From assembly GCA_022539475.1 (NCBI GenBank), contig VCMS01000020.1:1-64000 (forward strand): a stretch of DNA of 64,000 bases, written 5' to 3'. This document shows, piece after piece, positions 1 through 11,110 of this stretch. The notes under the pieces were generated by a model that saw nothing but the letters and a program-made list of their open reading frames with translations, made no database searches and was not told the origin of the DNA. The position numbers and the translations under genes are program-made. Numbering within the stretch: the first letter of the stretch is position 1; each line of letters starts with the position of its first letter. The stretch comes from Gracilaria domingensis. Its lineage: Eukaryota > Rhodophyta > Florideophyceae > Gracilariales > Gracilariaceae.

Positions 1-1257
1 AGCCGACGGACCCCGCTCTACACAAAGCTGTTGTCGTACCGTATATCGGTTGAGGATGTTTACTTCGATTCGCTCTTCGCGAGGGAAACCGGTTAAATGA
101 ATGACTACATTCGAAGGTTTGAATGTTACCCTTGAAAAAACAAGCGAAGTCTCGGGGGACAGAATCCTACCTTGTCTTGGATTCCTTGCCAGTTTTCGTC
201 CAGGAGGCCGATATTAACTCGGTATGAGTGAAGCACAGCATATGTTGGACTGCCGTACTTCCTAACAGGGACTGCGGAAGATCAGTAAATCAGTTCGAGG
301 AAACTCGAGAAGCCTCGGAAGAGAGTCACGTGTTTGCCGAAGCCGTGAAAAACTACCTTTCTCAGGTCGTACGCGACTTCCAACGCACTTACAGCGGCTA
401 CTCTGCTGTTCGCGACACTAGACAGAAGAGTGGAGAATCTGAAACGGTTATTCAACGCGGACTGACAAAGCGTTCACCGATGTGGTAATGTTATTCCGCA
501 CAGGAGCGGTTCTGTACCATGTTTGTTATGGTTTGACCCCACCATGCGGTCGTTGGTCGCTCCCGACGCGAGAAACGCCGAATGACGTACCTAGAGTTGG
601 TAATACCCCAGGCGGAAGGAGAGACGTATCGACCCGCAACCCGGGCAGCGGCCGCTCGAAAGCGCTTACTCGTCGGAGAGTTCTCACCATCGATGTCGGT
701 TTTGCGACCGTGAAACACGCTTGTCGTGGACGCTGATAACGTCCAGTCATCGGAAGTACCCATCTTACGGATTCCTACGACCTGCCGTCAAACCTACGAT
801 TCCGAGCACGGAAGAAGACCCCGCATTGTATGCCAAGGTGTCCGGGTGCCTGCAGCCCCGCTGCTTACGCTAACAATCCGTCGCGTCTGAACCGTCCAGG
901 GGAAGGACACAGCACCACAAACGTCGAGGGACAATCGCCCTCGCGACAAACCGGGCTCGGTTCATATGTACAGTGCTACCTTCCAAGGTCACGTATCGAC
1001 GCAGTGCGTATTTCCGCCCGTCGCACAGCCGAAAAATATTGCGTATTACGACGCCCTCACGCCCGAGGAAAAGGAATCTGTTCCACGAAAGGAATATGAT
1101 AAGGCCAGAGCTGAACTTGGATTACCGGTTCCGGTCTATGCTCAGCCCTCCGTTCCGGCACAGGCACCTTCGAACCAGGTTCAAGGCGAAGTACCCACGC
1201 ATGGGGTTCAGTTAGGCCCCCGAAGGGAGTTCACGCACCGAATTCGGTGAGCCCCGT
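1..1257 (+). pseudogene. gag remnant of retrotransposon copy A
   Basis: This stretch aligns by eye with the second half of gag in copy B (about 31120-32360): shared wording includes the region around 220-300 and the 3' end just before the frame-change site. The zinc-knuckle region of copy B (C-x2-C-x4-H-x4-C) has a counterpart near 970-1005, but an extra base breaks its frame. No long sense ORF survives. The gag protein would form the particle that packages the element RNA. Several small indels separate the recognisable blocks. Confidence 0.6.
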
Positions 1258-1260
1258 TCA

Positions 1261-1296
1261 GAAAAACTGACTTCGGGAGTTTCCCCTACGGAGGGG
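1261..1296 (+). promoter_or_regulatory. gag-pol frame-change signal, copy A
   Basis: GAAAAAC is followed at once by TGA (1268-1270), which would end gag. A small hairpin (CCCCT at 1283-1287, AGGGG at 1292-1296) follows 15 bases after the heptamer. Copy B has the same heptamer, an immediate stop and a hairpin at the same distance, and there pol is open in the -1 frame. This is inferred to be a -1 ribosomal frameshift site. Here downstream pol is already broken, so the site is a fossil. Confidence 0.5.
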
Positions 1297-1387
1297 CGCT
1301 TCCGAGCCGAAGTTAAAGGCGCCCGAGGCGTCACAGCTTCGCTCCCCAGCTGTTAGAATCCTTTCAAGGATAGCGGCTAAAACTGAC

Positions 1388-2580
1388 GTGAGCTCAGAAC
1401 ACCTTTCGGTTCTACGTCGTCCGTGGATACGGTCCCGTAATCTCCGTATTCCGGAAAGAGTTCTTGTGATGGCCAAGAGAAACTACAAAGTTTATGCCGA
1501 TCTTGGCTTGTCTAACCAGTTCATGGTTCGACAGTTGTCTGTGTTGGATACAGGAGCTGCACCGAACCTGATTCACCTTGAGTTGGTGCCACCCGCGCTA
1601 CGGGATGAAATTCGTCATGGTCCAGGTTTGGATATCGCGGATGCCAACAATAACCCGTTGCGTACTCTTGGTACATACCTCTCATGGTACGATTAGGAAC
1701 CTGTATGGTTAAAGTGGATTTCATGGTTTGCAAAAGCATTGCCGCACCGGTGATACTCGTTGTGACTTTTGTGATCGTTTTGTTGAAGCGATTCGACCTC
1801 GAGCTCGAGTTGTTACCATGGATGATGGTTCCGAAATACCGATTGTAAGGAAACCGCTAAAGAGAGCTACACGCAAGCGCGTCCCGCTCCTGCTGCACAG
1901 GAAGTTCCAACCGTCGACCCGGTATCATCTAAGCTCCATGTGGCTCATGCCATCGCAATCCCTGCGCATCCCAAGTTTGGGTCACCATAACTACTAAGCA
2001 GTCTGGCCTACGTGTGGTACAACCATTGCATCATTGTATGATCAGAAGCAACTCGCTTTGGCGAACGGAGTAATCTCGGTGGAACCCGACAAACCATTCA
2101 GAGTTTTGGTCGCCAACTTTGGCACAACCCGACAGTGGTTAGCTAAAAACCAAATCCTTGGTACCACTCTCCCACACCCTGCTGCTATCGTACCGACGAA
2201 GATACCCGTTGCGGATGTTCTCGGTATACCGATGCTAAGGAGGGGGAGGGATCAGCGGAAACCCGCTTTTACCGCATCGGTTACCCCGCGAGCGAAGTTA
2301 CCGAATCGCTGCACCCACCGAGGGTAAAGCGTTGCCACCAGGAACGGAAGATACAGACCCTGTCAAGGAACTGGAACAGTTGAATTTTGATCATGTACCT
2401 GAATCTCATAGAGGTAAGCTAAGAGAAATGTTGAGGGAGTTCACACCCATGTGGGATGGATCCCTCGGGACAATTGGAATCACGGAACACCGTATTGACC
2501 TACTTCCAGTACTAGCCCCATTTCCCAACACCCATACCGGGCTGGTCCCAAAGCTAGGAAGAAGAGCAATCTCAGGTTGA
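1388..2580 (+). pseudogene. pol 5' part with aspartic protease, copy A
   Basis: The segment from about 1468 reads as the retroviral-type protease found in copy B, with the catalytic DTGA motif near 1550 (LSVLDTGAAPNL). It then runs through a linker that matches copy B to the start of reverse transcriptase (for example HVPESH near 2390 and PMWDGSL near 2447). The frame changes several times (ORFs 1388-1696, 1728-1997, 2034-2327, 2332-2580). The protease would process the Gag-Pol polyprotein. It cannot be made from this copy. Confidence 0.7.
2236..2248 (+). repeat. Internal polypurine tract identical to the one before the 3' LTR
   Basis: TAAGGAGGGGGAG occurs here, at 5357-5369 and at 8933-8945, identical over 13 bases. 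In copy B the matching place at about 33343 codes for Pro-Lys-Glu-Glu and is also purine-rich. It could be a coding repeat or a central polypurine tract used as a second plus-strand primer. Confidence 0.45.
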
Positions 2581-2619
2581 GAAGATGTTACGCGCTGGCG
2601 TCATAGAGCGGCTCAATCC

Positions 2620-3790
2620 GCTTGGGCCTCACCCGTGGTGCTAGTTCCAAAAGCGGACGGATCGTGGCGATTCTGTATTGATTACCGTCGTCTAAATTCG
2701 TCACCGTCAAAGACGTTTATCCCATACCCAGGATGGACGAATACATTGACTCGCTTGGAGTGCTACAGTGTTCACCGCCTTGGATGCCAATTGGGGATAC
2801 TGGCAAGTTCCGATCCGTGAAAAGGATAAGGACAAAACTGCTTTGTGTGCCACCAAGGTTGTACCGGTTTAAGCGAATGCCGTTCGGATTAACCAACGCA
2901 CCGGCTACGTTTCAACGTGCTATCGATATCCTCTTGGCTCGATTCAAGTGGAAGACCTGCTTGGTGTATCTTGACGATATCATCGTGTTCTCCGATAACC
3001 TTGATGACCACTTAACACACGTCCGGGACGTCATGAGAGTCCTCAGGGACGCGGGCATTACGCTGAAACTCAAAAAGTGCGAGTTCTTCACAGATTCTGT
3101 CAAATACCTAGGGCATATCATTCGACCTGGACAGCTCTCAGTTGACGCAGTTCGCGTGAAGTCGCTGAAGGAAGCGAAACACCCTACGACACAAACGGAA
3201 CTCCGCAGTTTTCTGGGTCTTTGTAATGTATATCGGCGTTTTGTCCCGAACTTCGCAGATATTGCGACCCCCCTTAACCACCTTTTGAGAAAAGGTCAAC
3301 CAGTTCAACTGGAACCCCTAGGCGACGCGGAAGCGTCTGCTTTTTCGGCATTAATTGACGCAGTAACGTCACCGCCAATCTTGGCTTTGCCTAAGCTAGG
3401 ACTTCCATTCGAAGTAGACACTGACGCCCAGTGCACACCAGGTTGGTTGCGCCCTGTTTCAGGTCACGGAAGACGGCGTGAGACATCCAATTGGATACTG
3501 TCGCGATCCTTGAACGTACACGAACGTAACTACTCAGTTTCGGAGAAAGAGTGCTTAGCCGTTGTATGGGCTCTAACTACACTGAGACCATATCTTATGG
3601 GCAACCATTTTACGGTACATACGGACCACTCATCTCTCCGATGGCTCATGGAAATCTCGGAACCATCAGGACGCTTGATGCGTTGGCGCTTGAGGTTATC
3701 GGAGTTCGATTTCACAGTTACGTACAAAAAAGGAACGTTGAATCTGCAGGCAGATGCACTCTCCCGCTTGGGACAGATGCAGAAGCGGCA
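2620..3790 (+). pseudogene. Reverse transcriptase and RNase H domains, copy A
   Basis: Reverse transcriptase motifs in order: FCIDYRRLN (about 2670), FGLTNAPATFQRAID (about 2884) and the catalytic YLDDI (about 2967). RNase H follows: the DTDA-type first Asp near 3418, ERNYSVSEKECLAVVWAL near 3521, TDHSSLRWL near 3622 and LQADALSR near 3743. Frames shift between 2700 and 2860 and again near 3430-3550. The longest block is 2733-3911. The domains resemble copy B closely, but copy B stops inside RNase H. Confidence 0.85.
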
Positions 3791-5705
3791 CCAGTTGACG
3801 ATCTGGACATACCATGCTTTATGGTGGAAGAACAAGCAGGTTGGGTCGAATCTTTGTCGGATGACATCTGTGACGACATCCTGCTCACTTCTGAGAAGTT
3901 GGATCCCTTGACCGGATCTTTTGTACCCATCACTCCCGAGGAGATGATCCGAGAACAGCAAACGGATGAGTTTTGTACGCGAATTCGCGCTCGTCTCAAT
4001 GGAGGAGATCGTATACCTTTTCAGGTTAACGATCAGGGGTACCTGGTTAGGTTGGTCGAAGCGTATACCCAAATTGTGGTCCCATACTCGCTGCAAAACC
4101 GTGTGTTGGTAATGACACACTATGTGAAGGTAGGAGCCCACCCAGGAGGTCGAAAACTATACTTGACCCTGCGTAGGGATTTTTACTGGCCGTCAATGGC
4201 ATTGGACTGCTACGCAGTACGACGCTCTTGCACCGAGTGCGCTAAGAATAACGTGAAACTTCGTAAGTACTCGAAGAAGTTAACGCTGTTCCCAGCACGG
4301 TCTCCTTTGGAGTTTATCGCTATCGATATCTTAGGTGAATTGATCAGAACCGCAAGAGGTAATCGATACCTTCTGGTTATCACCGATCGTTCTCTAAGTT
4401 GGTACGGACAGTCCCGCTGAAACGGATTACGGCCACCGTGGTTGCACAAGCTTTTGTCACCCACTGGGTCTTTGTGTACGGTCCACCGGTTCATCTATTA
4501 TCAGATAACGGTTCACAGTTCACGTCGAAGTTTTTCCAGGACGTCTGTCGGATCTCGAGTGTCAAGAATCTATTTACGACCACCTACCACCCCCAAACAA
4601 ATGGTCAGGTAGAACGATTTAACCGTACCATGCTGAATGCATTAAGATCTTATGTGGCAGATCATCCTAAGGATTGGGATTTGTATACGGACGCTATTAC
4701 GTATGCGTACAACACCCAAGTCCACCGGGTAACGAAGCTAGCACCTTTTGAGTTGGTATTGTCAAGAGTACCGCCACCGGTTGCAATCGAGGCTCAAGAA
4801 ACGCTTTCTACGTACCCGTCTGTTGGGTTATACAGGAACGCTTGGAAGGATTGGTTAACCAAATGGTACCGGTCGCTCGCACAGCGATGGATAAGGCGCA
4901 GGCCGCTTATAAGCGCAACTTCGATGCGAAGGTTAAGACCCCATTACCAAAGGTCAAACCAGACGATATGGTATTTCTCCGCAAAGAATACTATAATCCG
5001 GAGAAGGAACGCCGCCACAAGCTCTCGCCTATCGCGGAAGGACCCTACAAGGTTATTTCCGTCACGGACGATACCGTAGTATTGGATATCAATAATCTCC
5101 ACGAACGGATATCGTTAGACCGTGTCGCGCTGGCACCACCACCCTACGTTCACGTTAACACCCAACTGGGTGAAGCTACAGGGGACGAACAGGTCGTATC
5201 TTCGCGCCCTGCGACTCTCCGCCCTGATCGCGGCTTATCGGATCTACCAAAGTCAGAATCACCCACGCGGGTAGCACAACCCGTTGCGGGAGACGAAGAG
5301 GAAAACTCAACTAGAGTTGACCCCCCACCGGACGTCGTGGCTCCCGTGCCACCGCCTAAGGAGGGGGAGGAAAGTACGGAACCCGTTACACCGGCGTCGC
5401 ACGGTCACACTGTGTCGCAAGGTACCGCCACCAATCTCGCGGTCTCTACCGATAGCGTTGTGGTGCGCCGAGGCGCTGTACCTCGTGGTGATACTCCGTC
5501 GAGTTCGTTGAGCAATGCGCTGGAAACGACACGACCCACCCAAGGGGTACACACCGCTGTGGATAATGTAAGCCCGTCGGGAACACCACAACTGAGTGAG
5601 GTCACCACCCGCAGAGCGGAGAAGACAGTATCTGTAGACCCGGGCTTTCCGGAGAACGCAGAACCGCAAGCGGTAGACCAGCTCAATGTTATCGACCGGT
5701 GTTAA
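3791..5705 (+). pseudogene. Integrase and long C-terminal tail, copy A
   Basis: An H2C2 zinc-binding region lies at about 4120-4245 (THYVKVGAHPG ... SCTECAKNN). The DDE core follows: first Asp in AIDILGEL (about 4320), second in SDNGSQFTSKF (about 4504), Glu in NGQVERFNR (about 4610). The GPY/F module (IAEGPYKVISV, about 5030) is typical of chromoviruses. The tail from 5150 to 5705 is Pro/Thr/Val-rich and of unknown role. At least two frameshifts (near 4400 and 4850-5080) break the protein. Confidence 0.8.
5357..5369 (+). repeat. Second internal copy of the polypurine tract
   Basis: Same 13 bases as 2236-2248 and 8933-8945. It lies in the tail downstream of the integrase GPY module, where it reads as Pro-Lys-Glu-Gly-Glu. 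Confidence 0.4.
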
Positions 5706-6287
5706 CCACGCCGTGGTATGAGGAAACGAGAAGTCGTACTTACCCGCGTATTATTTGGGAAAACAACCTTGGAAAGGTGAAGTACGAAGTACGAGTTTGG
5801 AAACCGTCGATGGTGCACCCACGCCGCGTGGCAGAGGACTCATGACACACCCAAGTGGAGAGTAACACGTTGTGTGACGTGGTGACGTATGGAAAGCACC
5901 GCCGACGCGGGGAACTGCTGACAGTAAGTCGCGTGCGCGAGCACCACACGTGCACGGTGCACGATGTACGGTCGCCAACCGTAGGCGAACGGACACCTGT
6001 TAGGGTAACTCGTGGCTCACACGTGCCACCGCCTGGCCAACCAGAAGGCCGCGATATGCACCGTGATTGGTCAATCCGCCTCCATGGCGCACGAGCGAGA
6101 CCCTGCCCGTTCTCCGTCGCACGGACGATCCTTCTGGATAGCAAGAGGGAGCTCAGAATCCCGAAGCTACCGTTGGACGGTCGGAAGCTCAACCAAAACG
6201 AGCCGAAGCTCGTCAGACTCAAGAAGGAGAGTATTTCAAGAAGAACCTTTCAGGTTGAAGATTGGACGCTCCTGGAGTAAGTTGTAG

Positions 6288-6641
6288 TTGTCGCGCAGCG
6301 AGGAACTCCTAGTGAGTCGTGACTGGTTAAGTCCAAGAGGAACCCCTCTAGAGGTTAGCCGGCCACCACCTCGCCACCCTCGAAGGTACGGAACCACAAT
6401 GGGTGAAGGAGAGCAGTCAAACACCGAGGTGTACCCGCAGGAATACGTGATCGAACGTATCGTACGTCATGTTGTAGACCCCGATGGGACGGTACTGTAC
6501 CAAGTGCGATGGTATGGCTACTCCGCCGAGGAGGACACCATGGAGCCGGTCGAGCACCTACCTAGGTCGAAGATCGTTTCATACCACCGTCGCACTCGGT
6601 CAGCCTTGCCGTCCAACCTGGACCAAGCCCAGGTGGGATAA
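6288..6641 (+). pseudogene. C-terminal chromodomain of retrotransposon copy A
   Basis: From about 6436 the frame reads YVIERIVRHVVDPDGTVLYQ, then VRWYGYSAEEDTMEPVEHLP: aromatic cage positions Tyr, Trp and Tyr, as in chromodomains. In chromoviruses the domain binds modified histone tails and steers integration into heterochromatin. It lies 600 bp beyond the integrase tail ORF and is in another frame, so it is detached in this copy. A weaker relative is at 57657-58049. Confidence 0.75.
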
Positions 6642-7010
6642 GAACCGTTCCCGGTGAGGAGCTTTCAACTATACCGCGATGCGGAAGACTCAGAATGGAG
6701 AGTTGACCCCTTCTGTGTGGGGATGAAGGAAGGAAGAAGACCAATGAAGCGGTGAAGACTTAACTAGAGGAAGTGAGAAGAAAGAAAGAAGAGCATACCG
6801 AAATGCCGGTTGTACCGATTTAAAACGGTTAGAGTAGAAGAAGCACCAAAGAAGTGAAGTACACTTGAACACAGTGTGAGTGAAGAAGTAATCGAAGATC
6901 GATCAAGTTCGTGGAGAACAGGCAAAAGGGTGAAGGGAAAGTTACCACTAGATGGTTTTACTGTTTCTATCTTATACTAAGGACCAAGTCCTCCAGCCCT
7001 GCTGGTCATC

Positions 7011-8903
7011 TTACACCCCCGATGAGGGACCGGCACCGCCGCTACCGGAGGGACCCTGCGAAGGGTGCGGAACGGCGTAAGCCAGTATCCCTGCCATAGT
7101 GGTGAGATGATCGGGCACGATAATTCCAGCGTTCTGGAGACTGGCGCGCAACATCGCGATGTTCGCCGGAGAATCTCCCGGAGCGACCGGAGCTGTCGGG
7201 GCCGGAAGGACCGAAGGAACGGTAGCCGCTACAGGGGCCGGACCCGCCACCGGAACACTCGCTTGAGTCGGAACATTCCAACCCACAGGAGCCTGGGGTA
7301 CCCCGCCGCTGGCGTGCAACACCTGATTCGCCGCCGGTAGGTCGTTCACCAACTCCTGGTCCATCTCGACGAGTGCTCCCGCCGCCTCTCCACCGGTATC
7401 CATGTTCGGATCATCCAGATCTACTGGGGCGACCCAGTTGTCACTGAACATGAACCCAACGGGGTGACTGTCTGGAATCGACCGTGGCTGGTTCGCTGCC
7501 CACTCGGCATACGCGCTAGTCGTCATCGTACCCTCCCATGGGTCGTAATACACGAAATCTCCTGCGGTGGGATGTCTCCTACCGGGTGAGCAGTCGTAGT
7601 GACGACGAGGACCTTTCCCACGCTGCGAACGGGGCACCGTTTCCCAATCGACTCCATCGATAACATCCAAGATGTAATGGATCTCATCCACGTTCTCTTC
7701 GGACCCCAAGGGAGTGTGCAAATCCAGCGAGCGGATAATGTTGCGAAGCATCGGCGGAATATACCAAACACGGTAGTTGTCGTAAGCCTCCCAGAGGAGA
7801 AACGCTGCTACGCGTGCCGCCCACTCGCCGGCTACCAGACCCCACCATCCTGAACGCGGATCGCTGATCAATCGGGAGCCGATGTAACTCAAGCACGGAG
7901 GCAGTTCTGCAAAACACCCTTTGGGTACCTCCACATCACGCCACCGATCTGGTAGAGGAGGGAACCGTCCAACAAAGGCCTGCGGTCTGTACCTCTCGGT
8001 CTCGATATTCGGGTACGGAATCAGATACCCATGACGGGAACGAGCTTTCCGCTCAAACCGAATGCGGTTGACGAACCCACCCTGGGAAGCGTTCTTGCGA
8101 AGATAACGGAACTCCGCTCGGAGTATGGGCCGATTCCAGCACAACATCAACCTCGATGTGGTCGGGCCATCGCCAGCGTACCGCGCATGGTCGAACGTCG
8201 CCAAGTTGTCTCCATATCGGACTTCACCGAAAGTACGGTAGAACGGAGTATCGAACCCATATGACGGTGGAACCAGGTGCTCGAGGTGCACTCGACTGAG
8301 TCTCTTGTACGCCAACTTCGCGTGTTCCGCGCGCGCGGTGTTCAGATTCTCACCCTCGCGGGTATCGTACCGGAGGAGCATCGGGTCGATCGCTATACGA
8401 ACTTTCCATTCTGGGGATTGCACTACCGCTAACGGCAGACCGCCCGGTAGGAAGCCGTTTTCGGCATACGACTCCAGGAGAGTGTTGTCATCGTTAACAG
8501 CTACCGGATGAAACCACGGTGCACGGCTGAACGCAAACCCATCACGGAGTGGATCGCGTACTGCGAGAGATTCCTTCGATATCCAACCAGCTTGGTTCGC
8601 CATCAGCGGCATCGCTTGCGCTGAATTCCATAACGGAACGTTCACCGGGACCATCGGTTGAGACTGAGGCAGTGGAGCCGTCGCAGAACCCGGCTGAGGG
8701 TAGTTCGACGCGCTCGCCTGACCCGTCGGGTGATGAGGAAACTGATTCGGGTTCATCGGAATGACAGATGATGTACTGTGATCGAGTTCGGATACTTGAA
8801 TACTCTGTTCGCTTGAGTGTGTATCGCGCTTGCGAGGTATAGAAACCGAGGAGTTGGTACCGCTCATGATTGTGACGTATTTACGTACTTGCGTTTCGCA
8901 CAA
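7011..8903 (-). CDS. Long antisense ORF inside the retrotransposon, unknown function
   Basis: An uninterrupted 630-codon ORF runs against the element between the chromodomain and the polypurine tract. A second Met 12 codons in (8867) could be the start. The protein has a Ser/Pro/Gln-rich N-terminus (1-120), a compact middle rich in Trp, Tyr, Arg and Phe (about 130-450), and a Pro/Ala/Val-rich C-terminus ending in a Gly/Ser tail. I recognise no family, signal peptide or membrane segment. It is notable that this ORF is intact while gag and pol around it are full of indels. Some plant Ty3/gypsy elements carry antisense ORFs in the same place. Homology to those is not claimed. Confidence 0.6.
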   Translation of the reverse strand: MCETQVRKYVTIMSGTNSSVSIPRKRDTHSSEQSIQVSELDHSTSSVIPMNPNQFPHHPTGQASASNYPQPGSATAPLPQSQPMVPVNVPLWNSAQAMPLMANQAGWISKESLAVRDPLRDGFAFSRAPWFHPVAVNDDNTLLESYAENGFLPGGLPLAVVQSPEWKVRIAIDPMLLRYDTREGENLNTARAEHAKLAYKRLSRVHLEHLVPPSYGFDTPFYRTFGEVRYGDNLATFDHARYAGDGPTTSRLMLCWNRPILRAEFRYLRKNASQGGFVNRIRFERKARSRHGYLIPYPNIETERYRPQAFVGRFPPLPDRWRDVEVPKGCFAELPPCLSYIGSRLISDPRSGWWGLVAGEWAARVAAFLLWEAYDNYRVWYIPPMLRNIIRSLDLHTPLGSEENVDEIHYILDVIDGVDWETVPRSQRGKGPRRHYDCSPGRRHPTAGDFVYYDPWEGTMTTSAYAEWAANQPRSIPDSHPVGFMFSDNWVAPVDLDDPNMDTGGEAAGALVEMDQELVNDLPAANQVLHASGGVPQAPVGWNVPTQASVPVAGPAPVAATVPSVLPAPTAPVAPGDSPANIAMLRASLQNAGIIVPDHLTTMAGILAYAVPHPSQGPSGSGGAGPSSGV

Positions 8904-8932
8904 AACTTCAGCCTCGAAGTCGTCCTCGGCTC

Positions 8933-8945
8933 TAAGGAGGGGGAG
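8933..8945 (+). other. Polypurine tract before putative 3' LTR
   Basis: TAAGGAGGGGGAG, followed by A and then TG at 8947. This position, just downstream of the last ORF and upstream of repeat-like noncoding DNA, fits the plus-strand priming tract of an LTR element. Confidence 0.5.
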
Positions 8946-8946
8946 A

Positions 8947-10020
8947 TGTAGAGCAACGCATTTTGCGTGGTTATCAGGATGATGCGCCTCATATACTCAG
9001 GGGAGTGATACGAGGATGCACTCGAAGAGTTATGAGTTGGACCCAATTTTGGCGGTTACTTTTGGAATGGCTTTCCCACAGTTACCTGTAATCAGGGTTG
9101 CCATTGCTGGCCAATACCGCTAGGTGGACGCGTGTACTACACCACCGTGTGTGTGCATATTACGGGACAATAGGTAGTGCACCTGAGGTGCCTGACACTG
9201 GGCTAGCCACGTGTACGGACCCCTGCGGGTGTGCACCACGTGTACATAGTTAGTTTAGACCTACTTAGGTGAGCTCGACCTCGTCGTCGCGAGCACCTTT
9301 GTAAAGTCAACCCGAGCACTTCTAAGTGAACTCTTTGTCGAGTAGCGCTCTCCCGAGTGGACTCTACACAAGTGAGGCTCTGGCGCCAACCGCCTACGTG
9401 GGTTGTCACTCTCGCGAGTATAGCCACGTCTGGTTACGGTGGTCCTACCCTCTCGGTACCTTTGAGGAACATCTGTCGTTGATGTCGGGACCTGAGGGTC
9501 GTACCGAGGAGGTATAGGACTACATTACGAAGTGATCCGACTCTGTATAGAGTTTTGCCGTGTTTACGGAAACCCGTGCATTACCGTTGGAGGATCTCGC
9601 CCCGCTCCGGGCACAGTGCCGAGGAGGCCCTACCCGTCGCGTGTGGGTGTTGTTTGGTTGTTGTTTTCTGTTGCTTTCCTCTCGGGACTACACTGTCGTT
9701 GGTCGTGTTTCATCGTTGCCGATACCACCCCATCTCTGGAGTCCAGACGACGTATCACCCGAGTATAGCAGATCGGCTACCGAGTACGGTGGACAGAGGC
9801 TCTGTCCTGTTGCCCTCACGAGAGCGACCGAAGTCTGGTGGTTTCACTCTTCGAGTTGCCCCACACGTTGTCACATCAAGGCCAGGTCATCGTTCATCAG
9901 CGATATTCATCCGTGGTCGATCCGACGAGGTATAAAGAAGTCGCCGTCGAACCCTCCCGTAAGAATCGTTCTCTGCCACTCGCGTCACAGCCGCTCCTCT
10001 AAATCTTGTTGTCTACTGCA
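8947..10020 (+). repeat. Putative 3' LTR of copy A
   Basis: It starts with TG right after the polypurine tract. TATAAAG at 9931-9937 could be the U3 promoter. In copy B a comparable TATAA at 29596 lies about 90 bp before a CTGATTGCA end. By analogy the copy A LTR may end at CTACTGCA near 10020. No second LTR copy is in the window to align, so both limits are guesses. Confidence 0.3.
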
Positions 10021-11110
10021 TCAGTCCCATTCAGCTACACATCCGATACGTATCAGTAAGTCTCAAACGATAACGCACATCCGTAACCCGCTTCTCGCCG
10101 CGATAAGCAGAATCTTCAACGCTGTCGTGCTTGTGCGATCAAGGTTCCAGAGCCAGCGTCTCACCTGAGACACTTCTACCCTGCCACGAGCGCGTCGTAT
10201 GCTCGTGCTGCAGTACACGGAAGATACCTGTGCTGTCGCGGTGCTGGTAAGCGCAACAGCATCGCTGCGGTATCCTGATACACTAACTCTCATCCTACGT
10301 CGTGGCGTCGGTAGATGTGGTTCACTACAGAAGCCGTCGCCATCGTGCGACCCTTAGGAGGAAGAAACAATACTAATCTATTAGAGCACAAGTCTCTCTT
10401 TTTCATGGTCCATTTGACACATTTCTATCATATAGCCTCATTACATTATATTTATCCACTCTACTCGACTTCTTTATCTTCTCGCCTATCGTTTGGTATC
10501 CCTCTTCTGTTCTTGTGCTCGTGCTTTGTTGTTTGGCTTCTGCCGCACTCTATCTACGTAAGCTTATATTTGGCTAGTGCTACTTCGTCCGATTGGACTG
10601 GTACTCTACGAGAGCAAACTTTATTTTTATCGTTTTTGCCCCCTTTGGCTGTAACCGCCGGCGCCATCACAAAAATGGCGTTTTCACTTACAAAACCACG
10701 TAGGTGGCTGTTTATACTGTAAGCTTTACAGCCAGCAGGAGGCGCGTCGGGCTGCCAGTCTATCACGCAGTTCCCACTCGCCAAGTGTACACGAACGGAA
10801 CGTAGTAAGCATCCTGTCTACATGTACACGTACGAGTCGTACGGTACGACGTCCACGACGCAACGCTGTACAGCGGCGACGAGAGGTGTCACGTGCGTTC
10901 TGGGTCGGTGCGTGACGCGCCGTAACTTTGATCGCTTGATCCACCGCCGCCCGCCCGCGGCGCTTGCTGCTGCTCCTGCGCAAACTGCTCCTGTGCAACC
11001 TTCACCACACCGGCCCATTCTACGTGCGCTATTTCCTCCCCTTCCGCCATCCCCCCAAACGCCCGCGGTGTCGTCGAGCGAAGCGTTCTATTCGTCTGTA
11101 ATCGCGCCTT
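10021..11110. other. Intergenic DNA upstream of NOP58
   Basis: I see no supported gene. The part 10380-10700 is AT-richer with pyrimidine tracts. The part 10810-11100 is GC-rich with many CG, TACG and ACGT words and probably holds the NOP58 promoter. No clear TATA box stands at a useful distance. Confidence 0.4.

Larger units (their letters stand above)
1..10020 (+). mobile_element. Ty3/gypsy chromovirus-type LTR retrotransposon, copy A (5' end outside window)
   Basis: The order gag remnant, aspartic protease, reverse transcriptase, RNase H, integrase with GPY module, chromodomain is that of chromoviral Ty3/gypsy elements. The reading frames are repeatedly broken, so this copy is a pseudogene for its sense-strand proteins. 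Its gag and pol are clearly related to the copy at 29-34.7 kb. The right boundary is approximate: a polypurine tract at 8933-8945 precedes a TG at 8947 that could start the 3' LTR, and the LTR may end near 10020. The left LTR is outside the window, so no target duplication can be tested. Confidence 0.85.
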
